Below are positions 8,481-16,806 of a stretch of DNA of 64,000 nt, in pieces; the stretch's first letter is position 1, and the number at the start of each line of letters is the position of its first letter. Under the pieces are notes generated by a model that was not told the origin of the DNA, ran no database searches, and worked only from the letters and a program-made list of their open reading frames with translations. The translations under genes and the position numbers were made by a program. Source of the DNA: Haloarcula sp. CBA1129 (GTDB lineage: Archaea; Halobacteriota; Halobacteria; Halobacteriales; Haloarculaceae); contig NZ_RKSM01000001.1 of NCBI RefSeq assembly GCF_008729015.1, positions 744,001 to 808,000 of the forward strand, given 5' to 3'.

Positions 8481-8628
8481 CGCTCTCTGACCTGTTTGCT
8501 TCTATGTTACCGTCTCCTCGGACGGAAGGGGGACGCCGCTCCGACCTCGGCAGCAACAGCATCGAAAAACAGGAGACGATTTCGCCGATGACAGAGTCGT
8601 ATTATCCGACAGGGGAGAAGACAGCTAA

Positions 8629-9009
8629 TCAGACCGGGTCCCAGCGGTAGCCGTCCCAGTCTTGGCTCTCGGGGACTTTGATACCCGCGTCGGGATCGCG
8701 GAGTTCCGCAACGTAGACGGGTTCGACCGTGTCGCCTGTTTCGACCTCGTCCGTGGTCACCTGCCCGAGCGCGCGGACGAACTCGTCGCTTGCGCCGGAG
8801 ACGTCGGTTATGTCGAACTCGACGATAGCCAGCGTGTTGGGCTCGCGAACACCCGGCGGCGTTGCTGTCGAGTGGGTCCAAGTGACAACCTCGCCGGTCC
8901 GGTCCGCGAGGTCGAGGGTCTCTTCCTGTGGTTCGCCACACTCCGGGCACAGCGGATGGGTGGGGTACGAGACGTGACCGTTCGCGCACATGCCTGCGTC
9001 AAGCGTCAT
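8629..9009 (-). CDS. DUF35 OB-fold/zinc-ribbon acyl-CoA-associated protein
   Basis: A 126-aa protein with a rubredoxin-like zinc ribbon at the N-terminus (MCANGHVSYP, LCPECGEPQEE: C-x4-H/C and C-x2-C) followed by an OB-fold (EVVTWTHSTATPPG, VEFDITD, VEPVYVAEL). DUF35 proteins partner thiolases in archaea; in the archaeal mevalonate pathway such a protein scaffolds thiolase and HMG-CoA synthase. It overlaps the upstream thiolase by 4 bp (ATGA), the usual arrangement. The likely role is a CoA-intermediate-channelling subunit for that thiolase. Confidence 0.88.
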   Translation of the reverse strand: MTLDAGMCANGHVSYPTHPLCPECGEPQEETLDLADRTGEVVTWTHSTATPPGVREPNTLAIVEFDITDVSGASDEFVRALGQVTTDEVETGDTVEPVYVAELRDPDAGIKVPESQDWDGYRWDPV

Positions 9010-10157
9010 TCTGCGGCCTCCATGATTGTGGTGATGACACAGTTCCCGAACCCGCCGACGTTACACGCCAGCGCGGTGTCGGCCTCGACCTGTCGGGGTC
9101 CGGCTTCGCCGACGAGCTGTTCGTAGATTTCGACGCCCTGCGCGACACCGCTTGCCCCCAGCGGATGGCCCTTCGATTTGAGCCCGCCGGAGGTGTTGAT
9201 GGGTAATTCGCCGTCCTTAGCAGTGGCTCCGTCCATCGCCAGCTCCCAAGCCGTTCCCTGCTCTGCGACGCCGATGCCCTCCAACTGGAGGAACTCCAGA
9301 ATGGTGAACATGTCGTGGAGTTCGGCCGTATCGAGGTCGTCTGGGCCGAGGCCGGCCATCTCGTAGGCCTGCTTGCTCGATTCGACGACTCCGCCCATGA
9401 CCGTCGGGTCGTCGCGTTCGTGGACGACGTGGGTGTCGGTCGCCCCGCCGATGCCGGAGACGAGGGCGTACTCGTCGGTAATCTCTTTGGCCCGCTCCTC
9501 TGTGGTGAACATGAGCGCGGCACTGCCGTCCGTGATCGGACAGAAGTCATACAGCCGCAACGGGTCCGCGATGATGGGCGACTCTAAGGCCTTCTCCATC
9601 GTGATCTCTGTCTGGAACTGTGCCTTGGGGTTGTCCACACCGTTCCGATGGTTCTTGACCGCGACCCGGGCGAGCGACTCCCGTGGGGCGTCGAACCGCT
9701 CCAGATAGTGCCGGGCGGTCATCCCGGCAAAGGACGGGAGCGTCACGCCGTGTTTGTACTCGTCGGGGTGGGTGATCGAGGCGATGATGTCCGTCGCCTG
9801 ACCCGTCGTCTTGTGGGTCATCTTCTCCCCACCGACTAACAGCGTCATCTCGCTGGCCCCGCTGGCGACGGACTGCCAAGCCTCGTAGATGCCCGCCCCG
9901 CCCGAGGAAGAGGTCTGGTCGACCCGTTCGCTGTAGGCCGGAAGCACCCCGAGGTCGTGGGCCAGCAGATTCATGATTCCCGTCTGGCCTTCGAACTCGC
10001 CGCTGGCCATGTTCGAGACGTACAGGTGCTCTACGTCATCAGGTGCAACGCCGGCGTCCGTGAGACACTCCTCGCCGGCCTGCGAGAGCAACTCACGGAT
10101 CCAGACGTCGCGTTGCCCGAATTTCGTCATTGACGCGCCGATTACTGCGACTCCCAT
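9006..10157 (-). CDS. Thiolase family protein (acetyl-CoA acetyltransferase/SCP-x type)
   Basis: A 383-aa thiolase-fold enzyme. The N-terminal catalytic Cys region reads RVDQTSSSGGAGIYEAW. The normal nucleophile Cys of biosynthetic thiolases is not obvious there (TSSSGGA), as is common in the SCP-x/archaeal group, so strict thiolase chemistry is uncertain. The C-terminal half has NTSGGLKSKGHPLGASGVAQ (catalytic His) and NVGGFGN. It is coupled to the DUF35 gene. It may act in acetoacetyl-CoA formation or in beta-oxidation-like thiolysis. Confidence 0.87.
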   Translation of the reverse strand: MGVAVIGASMTKFGQRDVWIRELLSQAGEECLTDAGVAPDDVEHLYVSNMASGEFEGQTGIMNLLAHDLGVLPAYSERVDQTSSSGGAGIYEAWQSVASGASEMTLLVGGEKMTHKTTGQATDIIASITHPDEYKHGVTLPSFAGMTARHYLERFDAPRESLARVAVKNHRNGVDNPKAQFQTEITMEKALESPIIADPLRLYDFCPITDGSAALMFTTEERAKEITDEYALVSGIGGATDTHVVHERDDPTVMGGVVESSKQAYEMAGLGPDDLDTAELHDMFTILEFLQLEGIGVAEQGTAWELAMDGATAKDGELPINTSGGLKSKGHPLGASGVAQGVEIYEQLVGEAGPRQVEADTALACNVGGFGNCVITTIMEAAE

Positions 10158-10220
10158 ACCTGTGCCGTCACAGGGGTCTCGTGTATGTATTACGGTCTAC
10201 CTGTAGAACGAGTGGAATGT

Positions 10221-11048
10221 TCAGACAGTCGTCGTAATGACCGATAGCCCCTCGGAGGGCTGATCACCCGCCAGTGAGACAAGCAGTCGCCAGCCGTTCG
10301 CAGTTCGCTCCGCTTGTGCCATCTGTGGCGTGATGCTCGTCCGGCGCAGTAGTTCGACGGCAATCGGCAACACCGGGCAGCGAAGGTCCGACAGCGTCGG
10401 GCGATAGTTCTGTAATGTGATATATCTGGCACAACGGCCGGGACCATCGGCTGCGGGTTCGATTGTGGCCTCGTCGACTAATCCTGCGGCTTCGAGGTCG
10501 GCAACGGCGTCCCGAACCGGCTCGGGTCCGCTTGGCTTTCTCGGTAGCTGTCCGGCGGCTTCACGGAGCGTGTCCGCCTGCAGTTCCGGGTCGAGGTGAT
10601 CCGCGAGCGCCGTGGCCATGCTTTCGAGCATCGCCAGACAGAGGCGCTCGCGGTTCTCGGTCTCCTCCGCCGCTTCGAGATAGCTGTCGATGACTGCCTG
10701 CTCGACGGAGCGATGCCGGCCCGACAACACCTCGAACAGCGACCCGGCGACCGTGTGACAGTACTCCGGGAGCGATGACGGCCCAGTTCTGACAGCGTCG
10801 GTCCCCCACGGTGCTTCACAGACGATGAGGCCATGAACGGTGACACGGGGGTCGTAGCGCCGGAGGGCACTTCGGTAGGCGGTCGCGACGCTGGCCGCTT
10901 CGGCGGCCGTCTCTCGGTCCGGGAACTGCATTCCCGACACCGGGAACGGCGGCGTCCCCGTTCGAGCACTGACGATACGATACGGCCCGACAGCCACGCT
11001 GAGTTCCGAGAGCCTGTCACGGATGTCTGCGAGTGTGCGTCCAACCAT
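10221..11048 (-). CDS. Haloarchaeal hypothetical protein in iron-binding-protein operon
   Basis: A 275-aa soluble protein (MVGRTLADIRDRLSELSVAVGPYRIV). I recognise no domain. The N-terminal half (FPVSGMQFPDRETAAEAASVATAYR) suggests a small alpha/beta module; the C-terminal half has a helix-turn-helix-like run (ADTLREAAGQLPRKPSGPEPVRDAVADLEAAGLVDEATIE written here in parts: ADTLREAAGQL, PVRDAVADLEAAGLV). It is the last gene of a leftward unit: iron-box promoter, binding protein, 69-aa protein (7-bp gap), this gene (2-bp gap). It is therefore probably iron-repressed; its biochemical role is unknown. Confidence 0.72.
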   Translation of the reverse strand: MVGRTLADIRDRLSELSVAVGPYRIVSARTGTPPFPVSGMQFPDRETAAEAASVATAYRSALRRYDPRVTVHGLIVCEAPWGTDAVRTGPSSLPEYCHTVAGSLFEVLSGRHRSVEQAVIDSYLEAAEETENRERLCLAMLESMATALADHLDPELQADTLREAAGQLPRKPSGPEPVRDAVADLEAAGLVDEATIEPAADGPGRCARYITLQNYRPTLSDLRCPVLPIAVELLRRTSITPQMAQAERTANGWRLLVSLAGDQPSEGLSVITTTV

Positions 11049-11050
11049 GG

Positions 11051-11260
11051 TTACGGTGTCTGTGTCGGCGTCGGTTCGAAACCCGATGCATCGGTGACGG
11101 CGTGTTCAGTCGAGCACCGATACGCGACGACGGCGCCGCGTCCCGCGTGCTCGATTCCAGTCGTGGCGATACAGCCACAGAGCTGCCCGACCGGAGCTGT
11201 GTCTCTCCGCCCTCCCGGTCCGCTTGCAGTCTCGTGAGTGAGTCGGGTTGCTCCGGCCAT
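11051..11260 (-). CDS. Small 69-aa protein between iron-operon genes
   Basis: A 69-aa reading frame fitted tightly between the binding protein (7 bp) and the 275-aa gene (2 bp), which supports its being translated. It contains GQLCGCIATTG and YRCSTEHAV, with three Cys and two His, so a metal- or disulfide-linked fold is conceivable. Its composition is less acidic than neighbours. No family is recognised. The start at 11260 (MAGATRLTHE) is the only ATG near the upstream stop. Confidence 0.5.
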   Translation of the reverse strand: MAGATRLTHETASGPGGRRDTAPVGQLCGCIATTGIEHAGRGAVVAYRCSTEHAVTDASGFEPTPTQTP

Positions 11261-11266
11261 TGGTCC

Positions 11267-12430
11267 TTACAGGTCTCCCGCGACGATGTCGGCGACGCGC
11301 TGGCGGTCGAATAGCTCCCGGTCCACGTCGTACACCTGCGACGCGGCTCGTTCTGTGAGGACCAGATTCGTTATCGGCCCCTGATACAGCGGACCACCGC
11401 GGTACACGTTCCCGTTCTGTACCGCTGTCAGTTCGCTTCCGGTCTGATCCGCTTCGAGGGAGCGAACAACTGTGTCTTCGAACTCCGCTCGTGTCTTGGT
11501 CTCCTGTCCACGCAAGAGCAGATACTCCGGGTCGATGTCAAGCAGGGTCTCGAAATCGACTTTTCCTCGGTCGGAGTGGAAGTCTCTGACGTCAGTCTCC
11601 GCGAAGGCATCGCGCACGCGCAAGTCCCGCCACTGTTTGAAACTGGTCCCGTCCTCGATGAGGTACGGCGAGAAGGTCGTCGGCTCGTCGCTCCCGGCCC
11701 ACATGATAGCCACTTCCGGCCGGTCGGACTCCGAGTCCGGCACGATGTCAGATAGACTCGTCTGGAACTCCTCGTGGAGGGTCTGAAACGCGTCGAAGCG
11801 GTTGGTCCGCTGGAACGCCTGAGACAGTTTCTCGAAGGCTTCGTACAGCGTGTAGTAGGTGTAATCGTGCCACTCGTAGCCGGTCGAGAAGATGCTGTTC
11901 CCGAAGAACGGTGCGATCTGGGTCTCGATTTCGTCGATGTCCGACTGCTCCCAAGACCCGCGGCTCTGCAGGAAATTCGGGTCCATGACGTGGATGTCGG
12001 CGTCTATTTCGTAGAACTGCTCCTTGCCGACGCCGCTGTCACCCCACAGCTTCTGGAGCGAGTTGTCAACGCTAACGCCCGGAATATCGTCGTAGTACTG
12101 GGTGTGGTACCGGGAGGGTAGCCAGACTCCCTCCGGTGCGTCGAGACCGAGCGCGATTCCCATGTCGGCCCAGCTTCCGTTGTTCGCGACCCAAACCTCA
12201 GGCACCGACTCGAAGCTGACCTCGCCGACTGGCTCCATCGAGACGGCGTAGCCCGAATCCGACTGTTCCGTGGCCGGTGTCGCAGTCGACTCCGCGGCCG
12301 TCTGACTGGAATCTGTCGCGTCAGCAGTCGCACCGTCACCACCGCTCCCGGCCTCGGACTGACCTGAACAGCCGGCGACGGCACCTGCCAGCCCGATACC
12401 GGTCGCAACGATGTACTCTCGTCGGTTCAT
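11267..12430 (-). CDS. Iron (siderophore/heme-type) ABC transporter substrate-binding lipoprotein
   Basis: A 387-aa exported protein. The N-terminus reads MNRREYIVATGIGLAGAVAGC, a haloarchaeal signal (R-R, hydrophobic core) with lipobox Cys at residue 21, followed by an acidic/Ser linker. The body is a class III (FepB/BtuF-like, helical-backbone) binding protein: VWVANNGSWADMGIALGL, EIDADIHVMDPNF, DIDPEYLLLRGQET, VYRGGPLYQGPI. It binds ferric chelate or a corrinoid-like ligand outside the membrane. Two iron boxes in the promoter argue for iron. No permease or ATPase is adjacent; the nearest transporter is the Fe(III) system at 16.8-20.8 kb, of a different class. Confidence 0.88.
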   Translation of the reverse strand: MNRREYIVATGIGLAGAVAGCSGQSEAGSGGDGATADATDSSQTAAESTATPATEQSDSGYAVSMEPVGEVSFESVPEVWVANNGSWADMGIALGLDAPEGVWLPSRYHTQYYDDIPGVSVDNSLQKLWGDSGVGKEQFYEIDADIHVMDPNFLQSRGSWEQSDIDEIETQIAPFFGNSIFSTGYEWHDYTYYTLYEAFEKLSQAFQRTNRFDAFQTLHEEFQTSLSDIVPDSESDRPEVAIMWAGSDEPTTFSPYLIEDGTSFKQWRDLRVRDAFAETDVRDFHSDRGKVDFETLLDIDPEYLLLRGQETKTRAEFEDTVVRSLEADQTGSELTAVQNGNVYRGGPLYQGPITNLVLTERAASQVYDVDRELFDRQRVADIVAGDL

Positions 12431-12436
12431 ATCTTT

Positions 12437-12485
12437 TTAGGCTTGCCTAATTCATTTAAATCTTCCCATATTTAGGTGCGCCAAA
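12437..12485 (-). promoter_or_regulatory. Promoter with two iron boxes
   Basis: TTAGGCTTGCCTAA (12437-12450) is a near-perfect palindrome lying 6 bp before the ATG of the binding protein. TTAGGTGCGCCAAA (12472-12485) is a second copy. A TATA-like TTTAAAT at about 12454-12461 sits between them, so one box covers the start region and the other the upstream face. This layout matches repression by a DtxR/Idr-type iron regulator. The upstream box is 88 bp from the divergent zinc-ribbon gene and could affect it. Confidence 0.78.
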
Positions 12486-12548
12486 AGGACCCTGAATCGC
12501 CAAACAGCACCACAGCCTCCGACCGTGAGAATCCACACAAAGTATATC

Positions 12549-12569
12549 CGTGTGTGCTAACCACACACG
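12549..12569 (+). promoter_or_regulatory. Perfect 8-bp inverted repeat in front of zinc-ribbon gene
   Basis: CGTGTGTG-ctaac-CACACACG lies between a TATA-like AAGTATAT (about 12540-12546) and the ATG at 12574. With a leaderless transcript the palindrome covers the transcription start, so it could be an operator; if transcribed it would form a 5' hairpin. It is unlike the iron boxes. Confidence 0.5.
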
Positions 12570-12573
12570 AAAT

Positions 12574-12759
12574 ATGCAGGAGGCTTGGCTCCAACTACAG
12601 TGTCCGGCGTGTTCAGTTGCTTGGGAAGCGCAAGTGTCTGACCTTCCAGCCCCGGAGACGCAGTTCGTCTGTGACGACTGCGGGACCGAACGGTCGCTGT
12701 CGGAGTTTATGCGGACCACCCGCGACCTCGAAGTGCTGCAGGAGTTTACCGAATCTTAG
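12574..12759 (+). CDS. Small zinc-ribbon protein
   Basis: 61 aa from ATG 12574 ([13 protein letters not shown]). Four cysteines in C-P-A-C and C-D-D-C arrangement ([12 protein letters not shown] and [11 protein letters not shown]), spaced about 25 residues apart, form a typical zinc ribbon. Haloarchaea have a conserved family of this size with the same start; its role is unknown (possibly nucleic-acid or protein binding). An upstream in-frame ATG at 12550 would fall inside the promoter palindrome and is rejected. Its stop overlaps the convergent pccX stop by 3 bp. Confidence 0.82.
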   Translation: MQEAWLQLQCPACSVAWEAQVSDLPAPETQFVCDDCGTERSLSEFMRTTRDLEVLQEFTES

Positions 12760-13061
12760 TACCGCGCTCGCGCCGCCGCCTTCCACTCGTCGCCTCGTTT
12801 GACGTTGTTCGGGGGGCGGCGTTTGCCCACGCTCGCCAGCCGGCCGGCCAGCGTCCAGTCGTCGACGTATTCGACTTGCGGACGCTGTGCTGTCGCCACA
12901 GCGGCCCGCTGGCGGTCGGTCAGATGAGCACTGATCGCAGCGGTAATAGCCGCTGCTTCTGCCTGTGATGCGTCCGCCGGTATCGACAGCGACAGGTCGT
13001 CCGGTTCCGCGCTGTCAGTGGTCAGCGCCGTCTCCGACCGTGGTGTGTCGCGTGTCGCCAT
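12756..13061 (-). CDS. pccX: Acyl-CoA carboxylase accessory (epsilon-like) subunit PccX
   Basis: 101 aa starting at ATG 13061 ([14 protein letters not shown]); an upstream ATG would lie inside pccB. The protein is Ala-rich and helical ([17 protein letters not shown]) with a basic end containing [14 protein letters not shown], the pattern of the short epsilon subunits of actinobacterial and haloarchaeal acyl-CoA carboxylases. In haloarchaea a PccX of this kind is needed for propionyl-CoA carboxylase activity. It follows pccB with a 1-bp gap. The biotin carboxylase/BCCP subunit is not in the window. Confidence 0.83.
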   Translation of the reverse strand: MATRDTPRSETALTTDSAEPDDLSLSIPADASQAEAAAITAAISAHLTDRQRAAVATAQRPQVEYVDDWTLAGRLASVGKRRPPNNVKRGDEWKAAARARY

Positions 13062-13062
13062 G

Positions 13063-14643
13063 TTACAGTGGGATGTTGCCGTGGTCTTTCGGCGGCGTGT
13101 CCTCACGCTTGCGCTGCAGGAGGTCGAGGTCCTGAATGAGACGCTTTCGCGTGTCCTTCGGCTCGATGACGTCGTCGAGATAGCCCCGTTTCGCCGGCCC
13201 GTACGGATTCGCGAACTCGTCGCGGAACTCGTCCATCAGTTCCTGCCGTTTGGCGTCCGGGTCGTCGGCGTCCGCGATCTCGTTCCGGTAGAGGATGTTG
13301 ACTGCCCCCCGTGGACCGAGCACCGCCATCTCCGAACCGGGCCAAGCGTAGTTCACGTCGCTACCAAGGAACTTCGAGGACATGACGATGTACGCGCCGC
13401 CGTAGGCTTTCCGCACGACGACCGACAGCAGCGGCACCGTCGCCTCGGCGTAGGCGTAGATCAGCTTCGCCCCTCGCCGGATGATCCCGTTGTGCTCCTG
13501 ATCCGTGCCGGGCATGAACCCGGGCACGTCGACGAGCGTGAGGATGGGGATATTGAACGAATCACAGAAACGAACGAACCGGGCCGCTTTCTCCGCCGCG
13601 TCGATGTCGAGCGTCCCCGCGCTCACGCGTGGCTGATTGGCGACGACGCCGACCGACTGACCATCCATCCGCGAGAAGCCCACGACGACGTTGCGCGCCC
13701 AGTTGCCGTGGACCTCGAAGAAGGAGTCTTCGTCGACAATCGAGTCGATGACCTGCGTCATGTCGTAGGGCTTGCGCGGCGCTGACGGGACGATGTCAGT
13801 CACGCCGGGGATTTCTCGGTCGGGGTCGTCCCACGGCTTGACCCGCGGTGGGTCCTCCATGTTGTTCGCCGGGAGATACGACAGGAGGCGGCGGATGTTC
13901 TCCAGGGCCTCCTCCTCGGAGGGGTACGAGAAGTGGGCCACGCCGGACTTCGTGGAGTGTGAGCCCGCGCCGCCGAGTTCCTCCTTCGACACCTGTTCAC
14001 CGGTCACCGTCTCGATGACGTCCGGTCCGGTGATGAACATGTGGCTGGTGTCCTGCACCATGAAGGTGAAGTCAGTCAGCGCCGGGCTGTAGGTGGCCCC
14101 ACCGGCACACGGCCCCATGATGGCCGAAATCTGGGGGATGAGTCCACTGGCCTTTGTGTTGCGCTCGAATATCTTGGCGAAGCCGACCAGCGAATCGACA
14201 CCCTCCTGAATGCGTGCGCCACCGGAGTCGTTGAGTCCGATGACCGGGACGCCGTTCTCGATGGCTCTGTCCATCACCTTGCAGATCTTGTCGGCGACGA
14301 CCTCGCCGACAGACCCGCCCAGCACGGTGAAATCGTGGGCGAACAGGAACACCTTCCGGCCGTCAACTTCACCGTAGCCGGTAACAACTGCATCGCCAGC
14401 GAACCGTTTCTCGTCCATGCCGAAGCTCGTCGACCGGTGCTCGACGAACGGGTCGACTTCGTTGAACGTACCGTCGTCGACCAGAAAGTCGATGCGCTCG
14501 CGGGCGGTCATTTTTCCCTTCTCGTGCTGGGATTCGATACGGGCCTCGCCGCCACCGAGCTCGGCTTCGGCTCGTTTCTCTCGCAACGCCTCGACCGCGT
14601 CGTCGGGCGCGGTCTCGTCTGCTGGTTCTTCCTGCTGACTCAT
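13063..14643 (-). CDS. pccB: Propionyl-/acetyl-CoA carboxylase carboxyltransferase subunit
   Basis: 526 aa from ATG 14643 ([10 protein letters not shown]), transferring carboxyl from biotin to propionyl- or acetyl-CoA. The N-terminal half has the acyl-CoA pocket ([17 protein letters not shown]), the C-terminal half the biotin-side pocket ([28 protein letters not shown]). Both oxyanion Gly-Gly/Gly-Ala motifs are intact. It lies in a leftward unit fabG-pccB-pccX with 1-bp gaps. It would supply methylmalonyl-CoA/malonyl-CoA; with fabG it fits the haloarchaeal polyhydroxyalkanoate and propionate routes. Confidence 0.92.
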   Translation of the reverse strand: MSQQEEPADETAPDDAVEALREKRAEAELGGGEARIESQHEKGKMTARERIDFLVDDGTFNEVDPFVEHRSTSFGMDEKRFAGDAVVTGYGEVDGRKVFLFAHDFTVLGGSVGEVVADKICKVMDRAIENGVPVIGLNDSGGARIQEGVDSLVGFAKIFERNTKASGLIPQISAIMGPCAGGATYSPALTDFTFMVQDTSHMFITGPDVIETVTGEQVSKEELGGAGSHSTKSGVAHFSYPSEEEALENIRRLLSYLPANNMEDPPRVKPWDDPDREIPGVTDIVPSAPRKPYDMTQVIDSIVDEDSFFEVHGNWARNVVVGFSRMDGQSVGVVANQPRVSAGTLDIDAAEKAARFVRFCDSFNIPILTLVDVPGFMPGTDQEHNGIIRRGAKLIYAYAEATVPLLSVVVRKAYGGAYIVMSSKFLGSDVNYAWPGSEMAVLGPRGAVNILYRNEIADADDPDAKRQELMDEFRDEFANPYGPAKRGYLDDVIEPKDTRKRLIQDLDLLQRKREDTPPKDHGNIPL

Positions 14644-14644
14644 G

Positions 14645-15388
14645 CTACCACTCCATTCCGCCGTTGACACCAAGTACCTGTCCTGTCATGTAGCTCGATT
14701 CCTCGCTGGCAACGAACCGCACGATACCGGCGATGTCTTCCACGCGAGCGAATCGGTCGAGCGGGATCTCTCGTAGAATCTTCTCCTGAACGCGCTCGGG
14801 CACTTCCTCTAGCATGTCTGTCTTGACGAAGCCCGGCGCGACGCAGTTCGCGGTCGAACCCGTGTGTGCTAGTTCGAGCGCAAGCGTCCGTGTAAAGCCG
14901 AACAATCCGGATTTCGTCGTCGCATAGTTGGCCTGTCCGATGTTGCCCTGTTGGCCGACGACGCTAGAGATGTTTATCAGTCGGCCGTGCTCGGCGTCGC
15001 GAATGTCGTCGTAGAACGCCTTCGTCCCGTTGAACACGCCGCCGAGGTTGACATCGATAACCGTCTCCCAGTCTTCGCGAGTCATGTTCTCGAATTTCTT
15101 GTCGATGGTGATGCCGGCGTTGTTGACGAGCACGTCTGCGGGACCGAACTCGTCGGCCACCTTTTCACGCATTGCCCGGACATCATCGAGTTTCGCCACG
15201 TCGGCCTGCGCCGCGATAGCGGAGCCACCGCTTTCGCGGATATCCTCGACAACGGCACGGGCTTCCGCCTCCGAGGATCGGTAATTAACGACGACGTTGG
15301 CCCCGTGAGCACCGAGGTCTTTGGCGATTCCGCGGCCGATACCGCGCGAGGACCCAGTGACGACACAGGTTTGATTGTCCAGGTTCAT
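14645..15388 (-). CDS. fabG: 3-ketoacyl-CoA/ACP reductase (FabG/PhaB type SDR)
   Basis: A 247-aa classical short-chain dehydrogenase. TGSSRGIGRGIA (residues 11-22) binds NADP(H), NNAG follows at about 88, and the catalytic Ser-Tyr-Lys is ISSVVGQQGNIGQANYATTKSG. The end YMTGQVLGVNGGMEW is typical of FabG/PhaB. In Haloarcula a FabG of this kind serves as acetoacetyl-CoA reductase for polyhydroxyalkanoate synthesis; coupling to pccB (1-bp gap) supports such a role. It starts the fabG-pccB-pccX unit; TATA-like AT-rich DNA (about 15420-15470) precedes it. Confidence 0.9.
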   Translation of the reverse strand: MNLDNQTCVVTGSSRGIGRGIAKDLGAHGANVVVNYRSSEAEARAVVEDIRESGGSAIAAQADVAKLDDVRAMREKVADEFGPADVLVNNAGITIDKKFENMTREDWETVIDVNLGGVFNGTKAFYDDIRDAEHGRLINISSVVGQQGNIGQANYATTKSGLFGFTRTLALELAHTGSTANCVAPGFVKTDMLEEVPERVQEKILREIPLDRFARVEDIAGIVRFVASEESSYMTGQVLGVNGGMEW

Positions 15389-15574
15389 TGGTGGTGGGTG
15401 AGAGCCCTGTTGCTTCGTACGCTCATCACCTAATCTGGCAAAGCACAGCCAAATAATAGTTCCCCCTATACAACATTAAACGCCGACGTTAGAATATAAT
15501 GATGCGCGGGGAGTGGGAACGTGACGAGTAGAAAACAAACTCACGAGGGAAGCAATTCGAGAACGCCAAATCTT

Positions 15575-15588
15575 TTAGGATGGCCTAA
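15575..15588 (+). promoter_or_regulatory. Iron box before RGP-like gene
   Basis: TTAGGATGGCCTAA lies 17 bp before the ATG at 15606. It keeps both half sites (TTAGG and CCTAA). A purine-rich GAGGTGGAG (15590-15598) between box and ATG could serve as ribosome binding site. Confidence 0.68.
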
Positions 15589-15605
15589 AGAGGTGGAGTC
15601 AGTAC

Positions 15606-16769
15606 ATGACAGCCGACATCTGCGTGATGGTGCCGACGATTCGAAACCACGAGTGTATGCGTTCGTACTTCCAGAACGCCCGAGACCACGGGTTCGATCT
15701 GGACCGACTGTTCGTCGTGCTCATCACCGAGGATTTCTGTGACACCGATGCGATGGAACAGATGCTCGACGAGGAAGGCGTCGACGGGGCCGTCTACGAC
15801 GGGGCCGCCCGCGAGGCGTGGTTCGAGAACCACGGCGCGAGCGAGTATTCACATCTTATCCCCGAGGCCAGCCACGCTCAAACGTCGTTTGGCCTCCTCT
15901 ACATGTGGGCCAGCGACTACGAGTACGGTGTGTTCATCGACGACGACACGCTGCCACACGAGGACACCGACTTCTTCGGGACACACATGGAGAACTTGGC
16001 CTTCGAGGGCGAGATGGAGACGGTCAGCTCCGACAAGCAGTGGGTCAACGTGCTCTACCAGAACGAGGACGAACATGGCCTCTACCCACGTGGCTACCCC
16101 TACGCTGCGATGGACGAGACGGTCGAGACCGAGCAAACCCACGTCGACGACGTGGTCGCCTCGCAGGGCCTCTGGACGAACGTCCCCGACCTCGACGCCG
16201 TTCGTATCCTGATGGACGGCGACCTGCAGGGACAGGCCCAGACCCGTACTGACGGGGGGGACTTCGGTGAGGACTTCGTGGCCGCCGATGGTCAGTACCT
16301 CACCGTCTGTTCGATGAACCTCGCCTTCCGCCGTGAAGTCATCCCGGCGTTCTATCAGCTCCCGATGGACGACAACGAGTGGGACGTGGGCCGCTTCGAC
16401 GACATCTGGTCGGGCGTGTTCCTCAAACGGGCCTGTGACGTGCTGGACAAGCAGATATACAACGGTGACCCGCTGTGTGAGCACAACAAAGCGCCCCGCT
16501 CGACGTTCTCGGACCTCACAAACGAGGTCCACGGGCTCGAACTCAACGAGCACGTCTGGGAAATCGTCGATGAGGCCGGTGCGGACGCCGATTCCTACGC
16601 CGAAGTGTTCGACGCGATCGCGACAGCCATGGCCGACGGCGATTTCAGCGACTGGGAAAACGGGGCCTTCCTTAACTACTGCGGCGAATTCATGCTTGAC
16701 TGGCTGGAATGTCTCGACGAACTGGACGCCGCTGCGACGGAACAGGTCCCCGCAACCGCCGACGACTAG
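15606..16769 (+). CDS. RGP-like glycosyltransferase/mutase (alpha-1,4-glucan-protein synthase family)
   Basis: 387 aa, soluble, no signal. The sequence ICVMVPTIRNHECMRSYF at the start, the acidic FIDDDTLPHED (about residues 111-121, DxD-type metal/nucleotide-sugar site), and the length match the reversibly glycosylated polypeptide family. In plants these act as UDP-arabinopyranose mutases or self-glycosylating proteins. The haloarchaeal substrate is unknown. The gene has an iron box and is followed after 37 bp by another iron box and the Fe(III) transporter. It is co-directional with a GT-C enzyme further down, which suggests surface or protein glycosylation under low iron. Confidence 0.75.
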   Translation: MTADICVMVPTIRNHECMRSYFQNARDHGFDLDRLFVVLITEDFCDTDAMEQMLDEEGVDGAVYDGAAREAWFENHGASEYSHLIPEASHAQTSFGLLYMWASDYEYGVFIDDDTLPHEDTDFFGTHMENLAFEGEMETVSSDKQWVNVLYQNEDEHGLYPRGYPYAAMDETVETEQTHVDDVVASQGLWTNVPDLDAVRILMDGDLQGQAQTRTDGGDFGEDFVAADGQYLTVCSMNLAFRREVIPAFYQLPMDDNEWDVGRFDDIWSGVFLKRACDVLDKQIYNGDPLCEHNKAPRSTFSDLTNEVHGLELNEHVWEIVDEAGADADSYAEVFDAIATAMADGDFSDWENGAFLNYCGEFMLDWLECLDELDAAATEQVPATADD

Positions 16770-16784
16770 AAAGGCCTAAGTTGT

Positions 16785-16798
16785 TTAGGCAACCCTAA
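16785..16798 (+). promoter_or_regulatory. Iron box before Fe(III) transporter operon
   Basis: TTAGGCAACCCTAA lies 8 bp before the ATG of the binding protein at 16807, covering the expected start of a leaderless transcript. An extra half-site-like GGCCTAAG is at 16773-16780. It is the best-placed operator for the operon 16807-23357. Confidence 0.75.
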
Positions 16799-16806
16799 AT
16801 CAAACA

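Noticed and set aside
13018-13785. Rightward open frame (255 codons) opposite pccB
   Set aside because: Antisense shadow of pccB; composition Arg/Val-rich and no recognisable domain.
15849-16553. Leftward open frame opposite the RGP-like gene
   Set aside because: Antisense shadow with Val/His/Arg-rich composition; no promoter or partner.
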